The notes under the pieces: generated by a model
Databases searched by the model: none
What the model saw: only the letters and a program-made list of their open reading frames with translations
What the model was told of the DNA's origin: nothing
Program-made: the position numbers and the translations under genes
NCBI RefSeq assembly: GCF_006149005.1
Contig: NZ_VBSL01000003.1
Coordinates: 434,001-498,000 of the forward strand
Direction: 5' to 3'
Length of the DNA: 64,000 bases
DNA from: Larkinella sp. C7
GTDB lineage: Bacteria; Bacteroidota; Bacteroidia; Cytophagales; Spirosomataceae
Shown here: positions 17,197 through 25,461 of the stretch, piece after piece
Numbering within the stretch: the stretch's first letter is position 1
How the letters are laid out: the number at the start of each line of letters is the position of its first letter

Positions 17197-17402
17197 ACCG
17201 GTTCAACCAATTCGCGTTTCAGAATTAGAATGGCAGCGCGTGACTGGCCTTCGTATTTATTGGTCGCAAAAGAAGACGTAAGTTCCCAACCTTCTTCACC
17301 CAATTCATTCAGTCTGGTCGTCAATTCCTGGCTATCAATCTTGCCACCGCTCCAAAAACCGGTTGCTTCGACTTCCAGAATCTGATATTCGAATTTCTTC
17401 AT
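17193..17402 (-). CDS. DUF4177-family small protein
   Basis: 69 residues from ATG 17402; an upstream in-frame start would add nine residues. The pattern FEYQILEVEATGFW followed by LNELGEEGWELTSSFA and AAILILKRE is that of DUF4177, a small alpha/beta fold of unknown function found widely in bacteria. No signal peptide. It overlaps the phosphopantetheinyl transferase tail to tail by four bases, so both mRNAs must run through each other at their 3' ends. Confidence 0.8.
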   Translation of the reverse strand: MKKFEYQILEVEATGFWSGGKIDSQELTTRLNELGEEGWELTSSFATNKYEGQSRAAILILKRELVEPV

Positions 17403-17454
17403 GATTACGTTTGGACGAGCTTTTCTCAACTAAGACGTAAGAAGAGGCTATTCG

Positions 17455-18330
17455 TCACTTATTCGTATAATCCGACAAGGGCGGGGTAGCATCTTCATCG
17501 TAAACCGCATCCAGCAATTGCTCAACTTCCTTCACGCGACCGGTATCACCAATTTTCTCGAACGCCAGCATCAGATTCCGCAATACGCGCCGGATAATAT
17601 CCAGGTTCGTGCAGGGCTGGTAGTAGGTGTCGGCGGGTTTGAGGTTCAACTGCCCGATGTAGTGATCGATGTCCGACTTTGAGAACACCAGCCCGCGGTT
17701 AAAGACGTTGATGTAAAACTGCGTATGGTCCTTTTTATACGTCAGCACAAACAAACTGGGCAGGTTCACGCCGTAGACGGGCAAATCAAGTTGCTGGGCG
17801 ATCAGCATGTAAATGACACACAGTGAAATGGGGTTGCCGCGTCTGCTTTCCAGCACCACATTGATCATTGAATTGGAAGGGGAATGAAAATGTTTGGTGT
17901 TGGCGGCAAATTTCAGTTTGTTAAAAAAAACGGTATTTAAGGTTTTGATCTGGTCGATGGGGTGCATTTCGGACTTGCCTTCCAGCCACACATCCAGGTA
18001 GAGTTGCTTGATTTCAAGCCGGATTTTATCGAGCGACAAATCCGGGTATTGATACGTAGCCACAATCCATAATCCCTCCAGCAGGTCGATTCCACCGGTT
18101 TCTTTCCAGAGTCTAATTCGGTCCAGAACGGACTGGTACTGCAAATCGTGAATTAACTCCTCAATTTTCTTCTGATGAATAGGACTAAAACTATCTTCCC
18201 ATTCACTTTCCAAATATGGGATCAACTGGCCGCCCAATTCGCGGATTTTTTGTTCAACGTGTTCGGTGATTTCCTGGTCTTCATCGTCCAGCAAAGAAAT
18301 CAGGGCTTTTATTTCGTTGTCGTTTATCAT
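17455..18330 (-). CDS. SirB1/transglutaminase-like family protein
   Basis: 291 residues without signal peptide. The centre (about residues 95-215) has the SirB1-type transglutaminase-like pattern: NTVFFNKLKF, then ESRRGNPISLCVIYMLIAQQLDLPVYGVNLPSLFVL. The cysteine of SLCVIY is where the protease-like nucleophile sits in the fold. The last 40 residues contain a helix pair like the TPR found in related proteins (RVLRNLMLAFEKIGD). Function in this family is not established. It lies 52 bases upstream of the DUF4177 gene on the same strand and could share its mRNA. Confidence 0.82.
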   Translation of the reverse strand: MINDNEIKALISLLDDEDQEITEHVEQKIRELGGQLIPYLESEWEDSFSPIHQKKIEELIHDLQYQSVLDRIRLWKETGGIDLLEGLWIVATYQYPDLSLDKIRLEIKQLYLDVWLEGKSEMHPIDQIKTLNTVFFNKLKFAANTKHFHSPSNSMINVVLESRRGNPISLCVIYMLIAQQLDLPVYGVNLPSLFVLTYKKDHTQFYINVFNRGLVFSKSDIDHYIGQLNLKPADTYYQPCTNLDIIRRVLRNLMLAFEKIGDTGRVKEVEQLLDAVYDEDATPPLSDYTNK

Positions 18331-18429
18331 GCCACTCCAATGGGTTGCGGTCCGGGGTTTTACCGGGCCGGTGCTGCAACGCTATAACCCGAAGATAAAA
18401 ACTTATTTTTAGAAACCTACTGAATTTTA

Positions 18430-18437
18430 TACTTTTG
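18430..18437 (+). promoter_or_regulatory. Bacteroidota -7 promoter box upstream of galE
   Basis: TACTTTTG fits TAnnTTTG exactly. It lies about 170 bases before the galE start codon, which would imply a long leader; no clear -33 TTG is present at the usual distance. Confidence 0.4.
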
Positions 18438-18606
18438 CCCCGCAAGAAACAGGCTGTATCCGAATTCTTAACACGATTTTACAAAAAATGATTTTCTTGT
18501 CCGGCGTGGGCCGCAATCCGAATCATTCAACCATAGCGGCAGGTTTTTTGCTCTATTCAATACCGTACTCAACGTTTGAAATAACGCCTTAAATGCAATT
18601 GCCCTC

Positions 18607-19641
18607 ATGAAAATCTTAGTCACTGGCGGAGCCGGTTTTATTGGTTCGCACACGGTCGTAGAACTGCTGAACGCGGGATTCGAACCCGTCATTATCGACA
18701 ATTTTTCCAACTCGAATCGCTCGGCACTGGCGGGCCTGCGCCAGATTCTGAACCACGATGTTCCGTTTTACGAAGCGGATTGCAACGATGCCGAAGCGCT
18801 CGACGCAATCTTTGAAAAAGAGAATTTTCGGGGGGTGATTCACTTCGCGGCTCACAAGGCAGTTGGCGAATCGGTGGCAAAACCGCTGATGTATTACCGC
18901 AACAACCTCGACTCAACTTTGTTGTTACTGGAAACCATGCAGCGGTATGGCGTTCCGAACCTGGTTTTTTCATCGTCGTGTACGGTGTATGGGCAACCCG
19001 AACACCTGCCCGTGACGGAGGAAACCCCCCGGCTACCGGCGCAGTCGCCCTACGGCAATACCAAGGCCATTTGCGAAGACATCATCCGGGACACCGTCAA
19101 GGCGGGCGTGCCTGTCAAATCGATTGCGCTGCGGTATTTCAACCCGATGGGCGCGCATCCGTCCGGGCTGATCGGCGAATTGCCGTTGGGTGTGCCGGGC
19201 AATCTGGTGCCGTTTATTACCCAGACAGCCGCCGGTATTCGCGAGAAACTGACGGTTCACGGGGGGGATTATAACACCGTCGACGGGACTTGCATCCGGG
19301 ATTACATTCACGTGGTCGATCTGGCTAAAGCGCACGTTCAGGCGCTGCGGTTGCTCGATTCGCGGGAGGAAACCAGTTATTACGATGTTTTTAACGTAGG
19401 GACGGGCAACGGGCAAACCGTTCTGGAACTGATCCAGACGTTTGAAAAAGTGAACAACATCAAGCTGAATTATTCGATTGGTCCGCGCCGTCCGGGCGAT
19501 GTGGAGAAAATCTACGCACAGGTCGATAAAGTCAATAATGTGATGGGCTGGCGCGCCGAAAAAACCCTGGCCGAAGGGCTACAGGACGCGTGGCGCTGGG
19601 AACAAAATTTGCAATTGAAAAACTCAATCGTTTCGGAGTAA
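18607..19641 (+). CDS. galE: UDP-glucose 4-epimerase
   Basis: 344 residues, standard GalE length. The NAD-binding GGAGFIGSH motif is at residues 7-15, the catalytic serine region SSSCTVYG near 125 and the YGNTK (Tyr-x-x-x-Lys) pair near 150. ALRYFNPMGAHPSG and YIHVVDLAKAH match the family closely. It interconverts UDP-glucose and UDP-galactose in the cytoplasm for exopolysaccharide and lipopolysaccharide synthesis. The gene precedes rfbB by six bases, so galE, rfbB and rfbA form a nucleotide-sugar operon. Confidence 0.95.
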   Translation: MKILVTGGAGFIGSHTVVELLNAGFEPVIIDNFSNSNRSALAGLRQILNHDVPFYEADCNDAEALDAIFEKENFRGVIHFAAHKAVGESVAKPLMYYRNNLDSTLLLLETMQRYGVPNLVFSSSCTVYGQPEHLPVTEETPRLPAQSPYGNTKAICEDIIRDTVKAGVPVKSIALRYFNPMGAHPSGLIGELPLGVPGNLVPFITQTAAGIREKLTVHGGDYNTVDGTCIRDYIHVVDLAKAHVQALRLLDSREETSYYDVFNVGTGNGQTVLELIQTFEKVNNIKLNYSIGPRRPGDVEKIYAQVDKVNNVMGWRAEKTLAEGLQDAWRWEQNLQLKNSIVSE

Positions 19642-19647
19642 AAACGT

Positions 19648-20706
19648 ATGTCTAAAAAGATTCTGATTACCGGCGGAGCCGGCTTCATTGGTTCACACGT
19701 CGTTCGGCTGTTTGTGACAAAATATCCAGATTATCAGATTGTTAATCTGGATAAACTGACTTATGCCGGTAATCTCGCCAACCTCACGGACATTGAAAAT
19801 GCGCCGAATTATACCTTCGTCAAAGGAGATATTACGGAGGCATCGTTTCTGGAGCAACTGTTTCAGGATCATCAATTCGATGGGGTTATCCACCTAGCGG
19901 CCGAATCGCACGTCGACCGGTCGATTACCGACCCGATGGCATTCGTGCTGACCAACGTCGTGGGAACCGTCAACCTGCTGAATGCGGCCAAAAATAGCTG
20001 GAAGGCCGACTTCACCGGCAAACGCTTCTATCACGTCTCGACCGATGAGGTCTACGGATCGCTGCACAATCCCGAAGATTTTTTCACCGAAACCACCTCC
20101 TACGATCCGCAGTCGCCCTATTCGGCGTCCAAAGCGGCTTCGGATCACTTCGTGCGCGCCTATGGCAATACCTACGGCCTGCCCATCGTGCTGTCGAACT
20201 GCTCCAACAACTACGGCCCCAATCACTTCCCCGAGAAGCTCATCCCGTTGATGATCCATAACATCCAGACCAACAAACCGTTGCCGGTCTATGGCAAAGG
20301 CGAGAATGTGCGGGACTGGTTGTACGTCATCGACCACGCGCGGGCCATCGACACGATTTACCACAACGGCAAAACCGGGGAAACCTACAACATCGGCGGT
20401 TTCAACGAGTGGAAAAACATCGATCTGGTTCATCTGTTGTGCAGCATCATGGATCGCAAACTGGGCCAGGCCGAAGGCACCTCCGCCCAGTTGATCACCT
20501 ACGTGACCGACCGCGCCGGCCATGACCTGCGCTACGCCATCGACGCCCACAAGCTGATGAACGAGCTGGGCTGGGAACCTTCGCTGCAATTTGAAGAAGG
20601 CCTGGAAAAAACCGTCGACTGGTTTCTCGCCAACCAGGACTGGCTCGAAAACGTCACCTCGGGGGCTTACCAGAAGTATTACGATTCCATGTACGAAAAC
20701 CGATAA
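19648..20706 (+). CDS. rfbB: dTDP-glucose 4,6-dehydratase
   Basis: 352 residues. The family signatures are all present: GGAGFIGSHVVR at the N-terminus, HLAAESHVDRSI near residue 88, VSTDEVYGSL near 130 with the catalytic Thr-Asp-Glu triad, and YSASKAASDH near 157 with Tyr-x-x-x-Lys. It makes dTDP-4-keto-6-deoxyglucose, the precursor of dTDP-L-rhamnose and related sugars, in the cytoplasm. It lies between galE and rfbA. The rhamnose-completing genes rfbC and rfbD are not next to it. Confidence 0.95.
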   Translation: MSKKILITGGAGFIGSHVVRLFVTKYPDYQIVNLDKLTYAGNLANLTDIENAPNYTFVKGDITEASFLEQLFQDHQFDGVIHLAAESHVDRSITDPMAFVLTNVVGTVNLLNAAKNSWKADFTGKRFYHVSTDEVYGSLHNPEDFFTETTSYDPQSPYSASKAASDHFVRAYGNTYGLPIVLSNCSNNYGPNHFPEKLIPLMIHNIQTNKPLPVYGKGENVRDWLYVIDHARAIDTIYHNGKTGETYNIGGFNEWKNIDLVHLLCSIMDRKLGQAEGTSAQLITYVTDRAGHDLRYAIDAHKLMNELGWEPSLQFEEGLEKTVDWFLANQDWLENVTSGAYQKYYDSMYENR

Positions 20707-20714
20707 TCAATTGT

Positions 20715-20803
20715 GAATGAGTGAATGAGCGAATGAGTGAATAAAAGAGAGGGATCCTTGTCCTGTTTATTCACTCATTCGCTCATTCGCTCATTCACTC
20801 ATT
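20715..20803. repeat. Tandem-unit inverted repeat (hairpin C) between rfbB and rfbA
   Basis: The left arm (20715-20745) is a tandem run of the 8-mer GAATGAGY ending in GAATAAA. The right arm (20766-20803) is its reverse complement with one extra 8-mer unit. The ends pair perfectly, so one arm has gained or lost a unit. It separates two co-directional genes of one pathway. Confidence 0.8.
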
Positions 20804-20809
20804 AAAACT

Positions 20810-21670
20810 ATGAAAGGCATCATTCTGGCCGGGGGCTCCGGTACGCGACTGCACCCGTTGACGCTGGCCGTCAGCAAGCAACTCATGCCGGTTTACGACA
20901 AACCGATGATCTATTATCCGTTGTCGATTCTGCTGCTGGCGGGTATCCGCGAAATTCTGATCATCTCCACTCCGCACGATCTGCCGCACTTCAAAAAACT
21001 GCTGGGGGATGGCTCGCAGGTAGGTTGTTCGTTCGCCTATGCCGAGCAACCGCTGCCGAACGGGCTGGCACAGGCTTTTGTGATCGGCGAGGAGTTTATC
21101 GGCGATGACAAGGTGGCGCTGATTCTGGGCGACAACATATTCTACGGTTCGGGGCTGTCGAAGTTGCTGCAGGCTAACAACGATCCCGACGGTGGGGTGG
21201 TGTTTGCCTACAAGGTGAACGATCCCGAGCGGTATGGGGTGGTGGAGTTCGATGCGGAGAACAAGGCGTTGTCGATCGAAGAAAAACCGGAACAGCCGAA
21301 GTCGAACTACGCCGTGCCGGGCTTGTATTTTTATGACAATGAGGTGGTCAAGATCGCCAAAGAACTGGCCCCCAGTCCGCGGGGCGAATACGAGATCACG
21401 GATGTCAACAAGGTGTATCTGGAGCGTCAGAAGCTGAAAGTGGGAATTCTGGATCGGGGGACGGCGTGGCTGGACACGGGCACGTTCGTATCGCTGATGC
21501 AGGCGGGTCAGTTTGTGCAGGTCATCGAAGAGCGGCAGGGGATGAAAATCGGTTCGATTGAGGAGGTGGCCTACCGGATGGGCTACATCGACGCGGAACA
21601 ACTAAAAGCCATTGCCCAACCGCTGGTGAAGAGCGGCTATGGACAGTATCTATTGAATCTGCTGAAATAG
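20810..21670 (+). CDS. rfbA: Glucose-1-phosphate thymidylyltransferase
   Basis: 286 residues. The nucleotide-binding [11 protein letters not shown] (residues 8-18) and [15 protein letters not shown] follow directly, then LGDNIFYG near 110 with the magnesium aspartate and [21 protein letters not shown] near 160. It joins dTTP and glucose-1-phosphate into dTDP-glucose, the step before RfbB. Separated from rfbB by the 103-base hairpin region and followed by a perfect 26-pair terminator-like stem. Confidence 0.95.
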   Translation: MKGIILAGGSGTRLHPLTLAVSKQLMPVYDKPMIYYPLSILLLAGIREILIISTPHDLPHFKKLLGDGSQVGCSFAYAEQPLPNGLAQAFVIGEEFIGDDKVALILGDNIFYGSGLSKLLQANNDPDGGVVFAYKVNDPERYGVVEFDAENKALSIEEKPEQPKSNYAVPGLYFYDNEVVKIAKELAPSPRGEYEITDVNKVYLERQKLKVGILDRGTAWLDTGTFVSLMQAGQFVQVIEERQGMKIGSIEEVAYRMGYIDAEQLKAIAQPLVKSGYGQYLLNLLK

Positions 21671-21693
21671 CCAAAAAGATTGGTTGAGACCCG

Positions 21694-21755
21694 GGGAGTG
21701 AAGACTTGACGAATGATTTTTAAATCATTCGTCAAGTCTTCACTCCCTTTTTCCT
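21694..21755 (+). terminator. Long perfect hairpin terminator after rfbA
   Basis: Arms 21694-21719 and 21722-21747 (26 bases each) are perfectly complementary with a two-base loop; TTTTTCC follows. The stem is much longer than a usual intrinsic terminator. It ends the galE-rfbB-rfbA unit. Confidence 0.8.
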
Positions 21756-21756
21756 T

Positions 21757-21785
21757 AAAAAAAAAGCCTGGACAACGTCCTGGCC
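21757..21785 (-). terminator. Minus-strand terminator-like hairpin with no gene upstream
   Basis: Read on the minus strand, GCCAGGAC, a 3-base loop and GTCCAGGC (one mismatch) are followed by nine T (21765 to 21757). No minus-strand gene lies within the preceding 280 bases, so it may end an unannotated small RNA. Confidence 0.5.
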
Positions 21786-22065
21786 TTTTCCAAACCTAAC
21801 CTATGAGATGAGAAAATCAGCTCATCCTATCGGAGACAGGACGCACCAACTCTCTGCAAATGTGCAGGGAAGATAATAAGAATGGTAGAGAAGAAATACA
21901 GGAACGGGGAAGAAGAAATACTTTTTTTTACCAGATGGTGACAAAACCCGGAAAAGTACGGGATATTCCCTGAATGGTTACGTATTTATACCTGATTTTC
22001 CCGGCCCTCCACCCATCCCAATCGAATTCATTTTAACTTGGTAAAGCAAATTAATCTGCTCTACC

Positions 22066-22470
22066 ATGCAAGAACCGCGTAAACCCTCCGACAAATTTCA
22101 CGGCGATGTTGGCTCCTTCATTACGGCTGCCGACGCCAAAGGCCGTACCCGCCTGCACCGTGTTCACGAAGAAGAGAAGCTGGGACTCAAGCCCGAAGAA
22201 GTTACGAAAGCGGAGTTTTTCGGCATTAACCGCATCAACAAACTGATGGGTCGCAAGGATTGTGTCGGCATTCGGGTGTATTATGGCAAACGCTACGAAG
22301 ATGCCGATGGCGACCCCACCACCAAAGACAAAGGCGAACTCAAACCCCGGCTGGTGTTGGTGGGTGTCCGCGCCGACGGTTCCGATATTTTCGAAGATAC
22401 CGAAGGATTGAAAGATCGGGGAGATGGTGATGCGCTGGCGGATGGTGTACCGTGTCCACAACATTGCTAA
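22066..22470 (+). CDS. Small soluble protein with C-terminal CPxxC tail (copy 1)
   Basis: 134 residues, no signal peptide, family not recognised. It is clearly related to the protein at 23336: both share EFFG near residue 50, CxGIRVYxxKRxE with a cysteine (Cys66 here), KPRLVLVGV near 93-101, and a last segment LADGxxCPxxC, here with Cys130 and Cys134 at the very end. The middle is probably a small beta-sheet domain; the first 45 residues are charged and likely helical. It is followed after 22 bases by a seven-helix membrane protein, and this pair is repeated next door. The three conserved cysteines suggest metal binding, a disulfide or a modified tail. Function unknown. Confidence 0.82.
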   Translation: MQEPRKPSDKFHGDVGSFITAADAKGRTRLHRVHEEEKLGLKPEEVTKAEFFGINRINKLMGRKDCVGIRVYYGKRYEDADGDPTTKDKGELKPRLVLVGVRADGSDIFEDTEGLKDRGDGDALADGVPCPQHC

Positions 22471-22492
22471 GTGTTAAACATTTAAAGAGCAA

Positions 22493-23164
22493 ATGCTCCA
22501 AAGGTTATACGATATTTTTGTCAATCACCCTATAGACTTAATTGCCGAGCTAATCAGCTTCCTTCCTTTTACAATTGGTATTTCTCATTTAAAATTTTTG
22601 AGAAAAGGAGTGAGGTTTTTGCCTTTATATTTCTTTATTATAATTGGTAGAGACTTTACTTCTAATATTTATGCTATAAAAAAAATAAATAACCTATTTC
22701 TGTATAATTCATCAGCATTTGCTGAAATAATATTCGTTGCATTACTTTTCTCTTTCGAAATACATAAGCCTGTTGTTAAACGAATTGTTACTATTGGGGC
22801 TGCAATTACACTATTTCTCAGTCTGTTTTTCTGGGAAAATAGTGAATTGTCCGCCGGAATACTAACGCTATCCAGAGCTTACGCATTGTTAGTGGTTCTC
22901 ATATATTTTAATCAATTAATCCAGGATATGAATGTTAAAAATATCTTGAAACATTCGATTTTTTGGATCAGCAGTGGACTAATTATTCAATTTACTGGTA
23001 CTTTTTTTGTATATCTTTTCGCTAATTACGCACTTTCCAGCAATACGGAATCTGATCTATTTAATTTATACTGGAATGTAAATCAAGGGATGTATATGGT
23101 TTTTTGCCTTTTCTCAACTATCGGTTTTTGGGTTAGCAAATACGATAAAGAAAATTATACCTGA
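22493..23164 (+). CDS. Seven-helix membrane protein of the CPxxC cassette (copy 1)
   Basis: 223 residues with about seven hydrophobic segments (roughly 14-30, 41-56, 70-88, 95-112, 118-140, 150-176 and 190-213) and no recognised catalytic motif. It is a paralogue of the protein at 23746: both have NNxxLYN near residue 67 and the block MxVxNILxHSxFWxSxG followed by GTxFVxLF near 145-172. The gene is visibly far more AT-rich than its neighbours (for example runs of A and T around 22675-22700), which suggests recent transfer or poor amelioration. Probably in the inner membrane; it may sense a signal for the nearby kinase. That role is inference. Confidence 0.8.
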   Translation: MLQRLYDIFVNHPIDLIAELISFLPFTIGISHLKFLRKGVRFLPLYFFIIIGRDFTSNIYAIKKINNLFLYNSSAFAEIIFVALLFSFEIHKPVVKRIVTIGAAITLFLSLFFWENSELSAGILTLSRAYALLVVLIYFNQLIQDMNVKNILKHSIFWISSGLIIQFTGTFFVYLFANYALSSNTESDLFNLYWNVNQGMYMVFCLFSTIGFWVSKYDKENYT

Positions 23165-23335
23165 GTTTCCTGGTTTATAACCCATTAAGAAGCAGGGTCG
23201 GAAGATAGAAAACCACCAGAAAGAGTCGTTCCATCGTTTTCCGTTCACTCAAAGCTGATTGCTTTCCACAACAAGCCTGTGCAACTTTGGGAAATGATTT
23301 GAAACATCACAAGTCCATTAAAACCTCTTTTTATC

Positions 23336-23722
23336 ATGAGTAATATAAACCCCGGTGCGGGACGCTTTATTTCCAAGGATGAAGCCGATCAGTTCAAAGG
23401 CGCTTACCAGGAACGCAAAAAACAGCAGCAGATTCCGCAGGCCGACACGGTTCGCTCCGAGTTTTTTGGCAGCGATAATTTGCAGCAGATTCTGGCCCAG
23501 CCGGGCTGCATCGGGATCCGGGTTTATCACGCCAAACGCCGGGAAACCGTCAACGGAAATGAACACCTGGTGCCGCGCGTTGTGTTGGTGGGGATCGACA
23601 AAAGTGGCCGGGAAATTCTGGAACTGACCGTTCCTGCCGAAGCCGGAATGAAAGATATGCCGTCTGGTCGGGAAGGGCAGTTGGCCGACGGGCCGATATG
23701 TCCGCCGGAGTGTAATCCGTAG
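23336..23722 (+). CDS. Small soluble protein with C-terminal CPxxC tail (copy 2)
   Basis: 128 residues, no signal peptide. Paralogue of the protein at 22066 with the same order: SEFFG near 41, Cys58 in GCIGIRVYHAKR, PRVVLVGIDKSG near 80-91, and LADGPICPPECNP at the end with Cys122 and Cys126. The tail carries two residues beyond the last cysteine, unlike copy 1. The 171-base gap upstream contains AACTTTG, a near match to the -7 box, so this cassette may have its own promoter. The family is unknown to me. Confidence 0.82.
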   Translation: MSNINPGAGRFISKDEADQFKGAYQERKKQQQIPQADTVRSEFFGSDNLQQILAQPGCIGIRVYHAKRRETVNGNEHLVPRVVLVGIDKSGREILELTVPAEAGMKDMPSGREGQLADGPICPPECNP

Positions 23723-23745
23723 GGAAATAGAAGTCTGTTGAAACG

Positions 23746-24432
23746 ATGATTGATCATCCTTACGTCAAGTTAATACTCAAGTACCCGGATTCATTTTTAC
23801 CAGATCTGTTCCTCTTGCTAGCCATCGGAACAGGTCTGGTGAATTATTTTTTTCTGGACAAGTCAAATCGATGGCTATTACGAATGTTAGTTTTTTCATT
23901 CGTAATCAGTTTGATCCAGATCCACGATGCGGCCTATCGCCATAATAACACATATTTATACAATTTAAATTCGCTCGTTGAGATGAGCGGCTTTGCCGCA
24001 GCGTACTGGATCGAGCTAAAATCCCGCCGAAACCGGACGCTGATCATAAGCGGTTTTGTCGTGTATGTACTGGTATTTCTGTACGACTTTAGCTGGACCA
24101 ACATTGCCGGTGTTGCCCTCGGTGTTCAACGAATCATCATGATTTTGTATGCACTGCTGTATTTTCATTACATCCTGACAAAGATGCAGATCCAGAATTT
24201 ATTGATTCATTCCATGTTCTGGGTGAGCGCCGGGGCCATTGTCCACGCGGCTGGCACGCTGTTTGTTTTTCTGTTCGTCAAGGTGACGTTGGGAGACCTG
24301 AGTTCAAACGGCAGTTACTATTTATACATTACCATTGTCCGAACGTTCTCGGCTTTTTTCTACCTGGTCCTGCTGGTCAGTTTCTGGCTCCGCCGACGGG
24401 AATTTCGGGTGACGGACCGGCTGACCGTTTAA
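23746..24432 (+). CDS. Seven-helix membrane protein of the CPxxC cassette (copy 2)
   Basis: 228 residues, about seven transmembrane segments, 23 bases after the CPxxC-tail gene. It shares with copy 1 the NNTYLYNLNS segment near 66 and the block MQIQNLLIHSMFWVSAGAIVHAAGTLF near 145. Base composition is closer to the genome norm than copy 1. A NarL-type kinase gene follows after 109 bases, and that kinase has only one membrane helix and no sensory domain. A plausible role is therefore signal reception in the membrane, but nothing in the sequence proves contact. Confidence 0.8.
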   Translation: MIDHPYVKLILKYPDSFLPDLFLLLAIGTGLVNYFFLDKSNRWLLRMLVFSFVISLIQIHDAAYRHNNTYLYNLNSLVEMSGFAAAYWIELKSRRNRTLIISGFVVYVLVFLYDFSWTNIAGVALGVQRIIMILYALLYFHYILTKMQIQNLLIHSMFWVSAGAIVHAAGTLFVFLFVKVTLGDLSSNGSYYLYITIVRTFSAFFYLVLLVSFWLRRREFRVTDRLTV

Positions 24433-24541
24433 TACATCGTTCTTGCGGTTCTGGTGCCAGAGTTTTATATTTCGCAAATTGGTTTAATCATTCCCCGTGT
24501 ATGGGAACGCACTTCGCTTCGGGCTCGCTGTGAACGAGGAC

Positions 24542-25351
24542 ATGAAATTATATATTGCCGTAGGAACGGCCGTTTTGCTGGTGATGGCGATTTTCATCAT
24601 CGTATTTGTCGCCTATTACCAACAAAAACAAATCCGTCAGCAACTGATTCTGAAGGAATGGCAGGAGAAATACCGCAAAGGTCTCCTGGCTGCCACCCTT
24701 CAGGCGCAGGAACACGAACGTCGTCGGATTGCGCAGGATTTGCACGACGAGATCGGTACGATGTTGTCGGTCACCAAGTTGAGCCTGAATCAATTGGGCC
24801 GAACCGTTGAACACAATGACCCCGGTTCGACGGTATTGGTGCAGAAAACCCGCTCGCTTCTCGACGAAACCATTGCCAACGTCCGGCGCATCAGCCGCGA
24901 CCTGGTGCCCACCACCCTTGAACGTTTCGGCCTCGTTTCGGCCCTCGAAGAACTGGCCGAAAAAGCCAGCAACGGCGAAGTCCACGTCGAGTTGTCGTGT
25001 TCGGATAAAATGCCGACCTTGCTTCCGCAACTGGATCTGACGTTGTTTCGCATTGCGCAGGAATTGATCAACAATGCCATCAAGCACGCCAATGCCGAGA
25101 ATATAATCATCGATCTGCACTGCCAGCCCACCGGAATTTTGCTGTCGGTGATCGACGACGGGCGCGGGTTTGATCTGGACGAAATTCTGAAAGACAAAAA
25201 GCGCGGGCTGGGTCTGCGAAATATCGAAAGCCGCCTGAACGTCATCGACGGACATGTTACGTTCGACGTGGAAGAAGGCCGCGGTTCCCGGATACACATC
25301 CAGGTTAAAAATTTGAAGCCGGAAGTAGAGGTTGAAGTGGAAGCGGTATAG
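24542..25351 (+). CDS. NarL/LiaS-type sensor histidine kinase with a minimal sensor
   Basis: 269 residues from ATG 24542, which has GAGG six bases upstream; a GTG at 24497 would add 15 residues. One transmembrane helix (about 3-25) is followed directly by a short coiled coil and the HisKA_3 box HERRRIAQDLHDEIG with the phosphate-accepting His68. The ATPase domain has NNAIKHA, DDGRGF and RGLGLRNIESR. No extracytoplasmic domain exists. Such kinases usually take their signal from a membrane partner, and two seven-helix proteins are encoded just upstream. The cognate regulator follows after a hairpin. Confidence 0.92.
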   Translation: MKLYIAVGTAVLLVMAIFIIVFVAYYQQKQIRQQLILKEWQEKYRKGLLAATLQAQEHERRRIAQDLHDEIGTMLSVTKLSLNQLGRTVEHNDPGSTVLVQKTRSLLDETIANVRRISRDLVPTTLERFGLVSALEELAEKASNGEVHVELSCSDKMPTLLPQLDLTLFRIAQELINNAIKHANAENIIIDLHCQPTGILLSVIDDGRGFDLDEILKDKKRGLGLRNIESRLNVIDGHVTFDVEEGRGSRIHIQVKNLKPEVEVEVEAV

Positions 25352-25355
25352 AATA

Positions 25356-25442
25356 GATGGTTGAAATGGTTGGATGGTTAAAATGGTTAAAAGCATGGCT
25401 TGCCAATTAACCATTTTTAACCATCCCGCTATTTCAACCACC
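25356..25442. repeat. Word-repeat inverted repeat (hairpin D) between kinase and regulator
   Basis: The left arm (25356-25390) is made of the word ATGGTT with variants; the right arm (25407-25442) is its imperfect complement with two one-base shifts. It lies between the kinase and its response regulator, which are normally co-expressed. Confidence 0.75.
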
Positions 25443-25461
25443 TTTAACCATAACCCTAACC

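Larger units (their letters stand above)
21671..22065. other. 395-base intergenic region between rfbA and the CPxxC-tail gene
   Basis: It holds the rfbA terminator, the minus-strand hairpin at 21757-21785 and two small hairpins further on (arms of 21803-21825 around GATGAG; CTGCA/TGCAG at 21853-21866). A degenerate -7 box TAACTTGG at 22034-22041 may drive the gene at 22066. No protein-coding frame is convincing. Confidence 0.45.

Noticed and set aside
18488-18592. A 34-codon frame upstream of galE as a leader peptide
   Set aside because: No ribosome site, no run of a regulatory amino acid and no attenuator hairpin.
20715-20803. CRISPR array from the regularly repeated 8-mers
   Set aside because: Units are contiguous, only eight bases long and without spacers; they form the arms of a palindrome.
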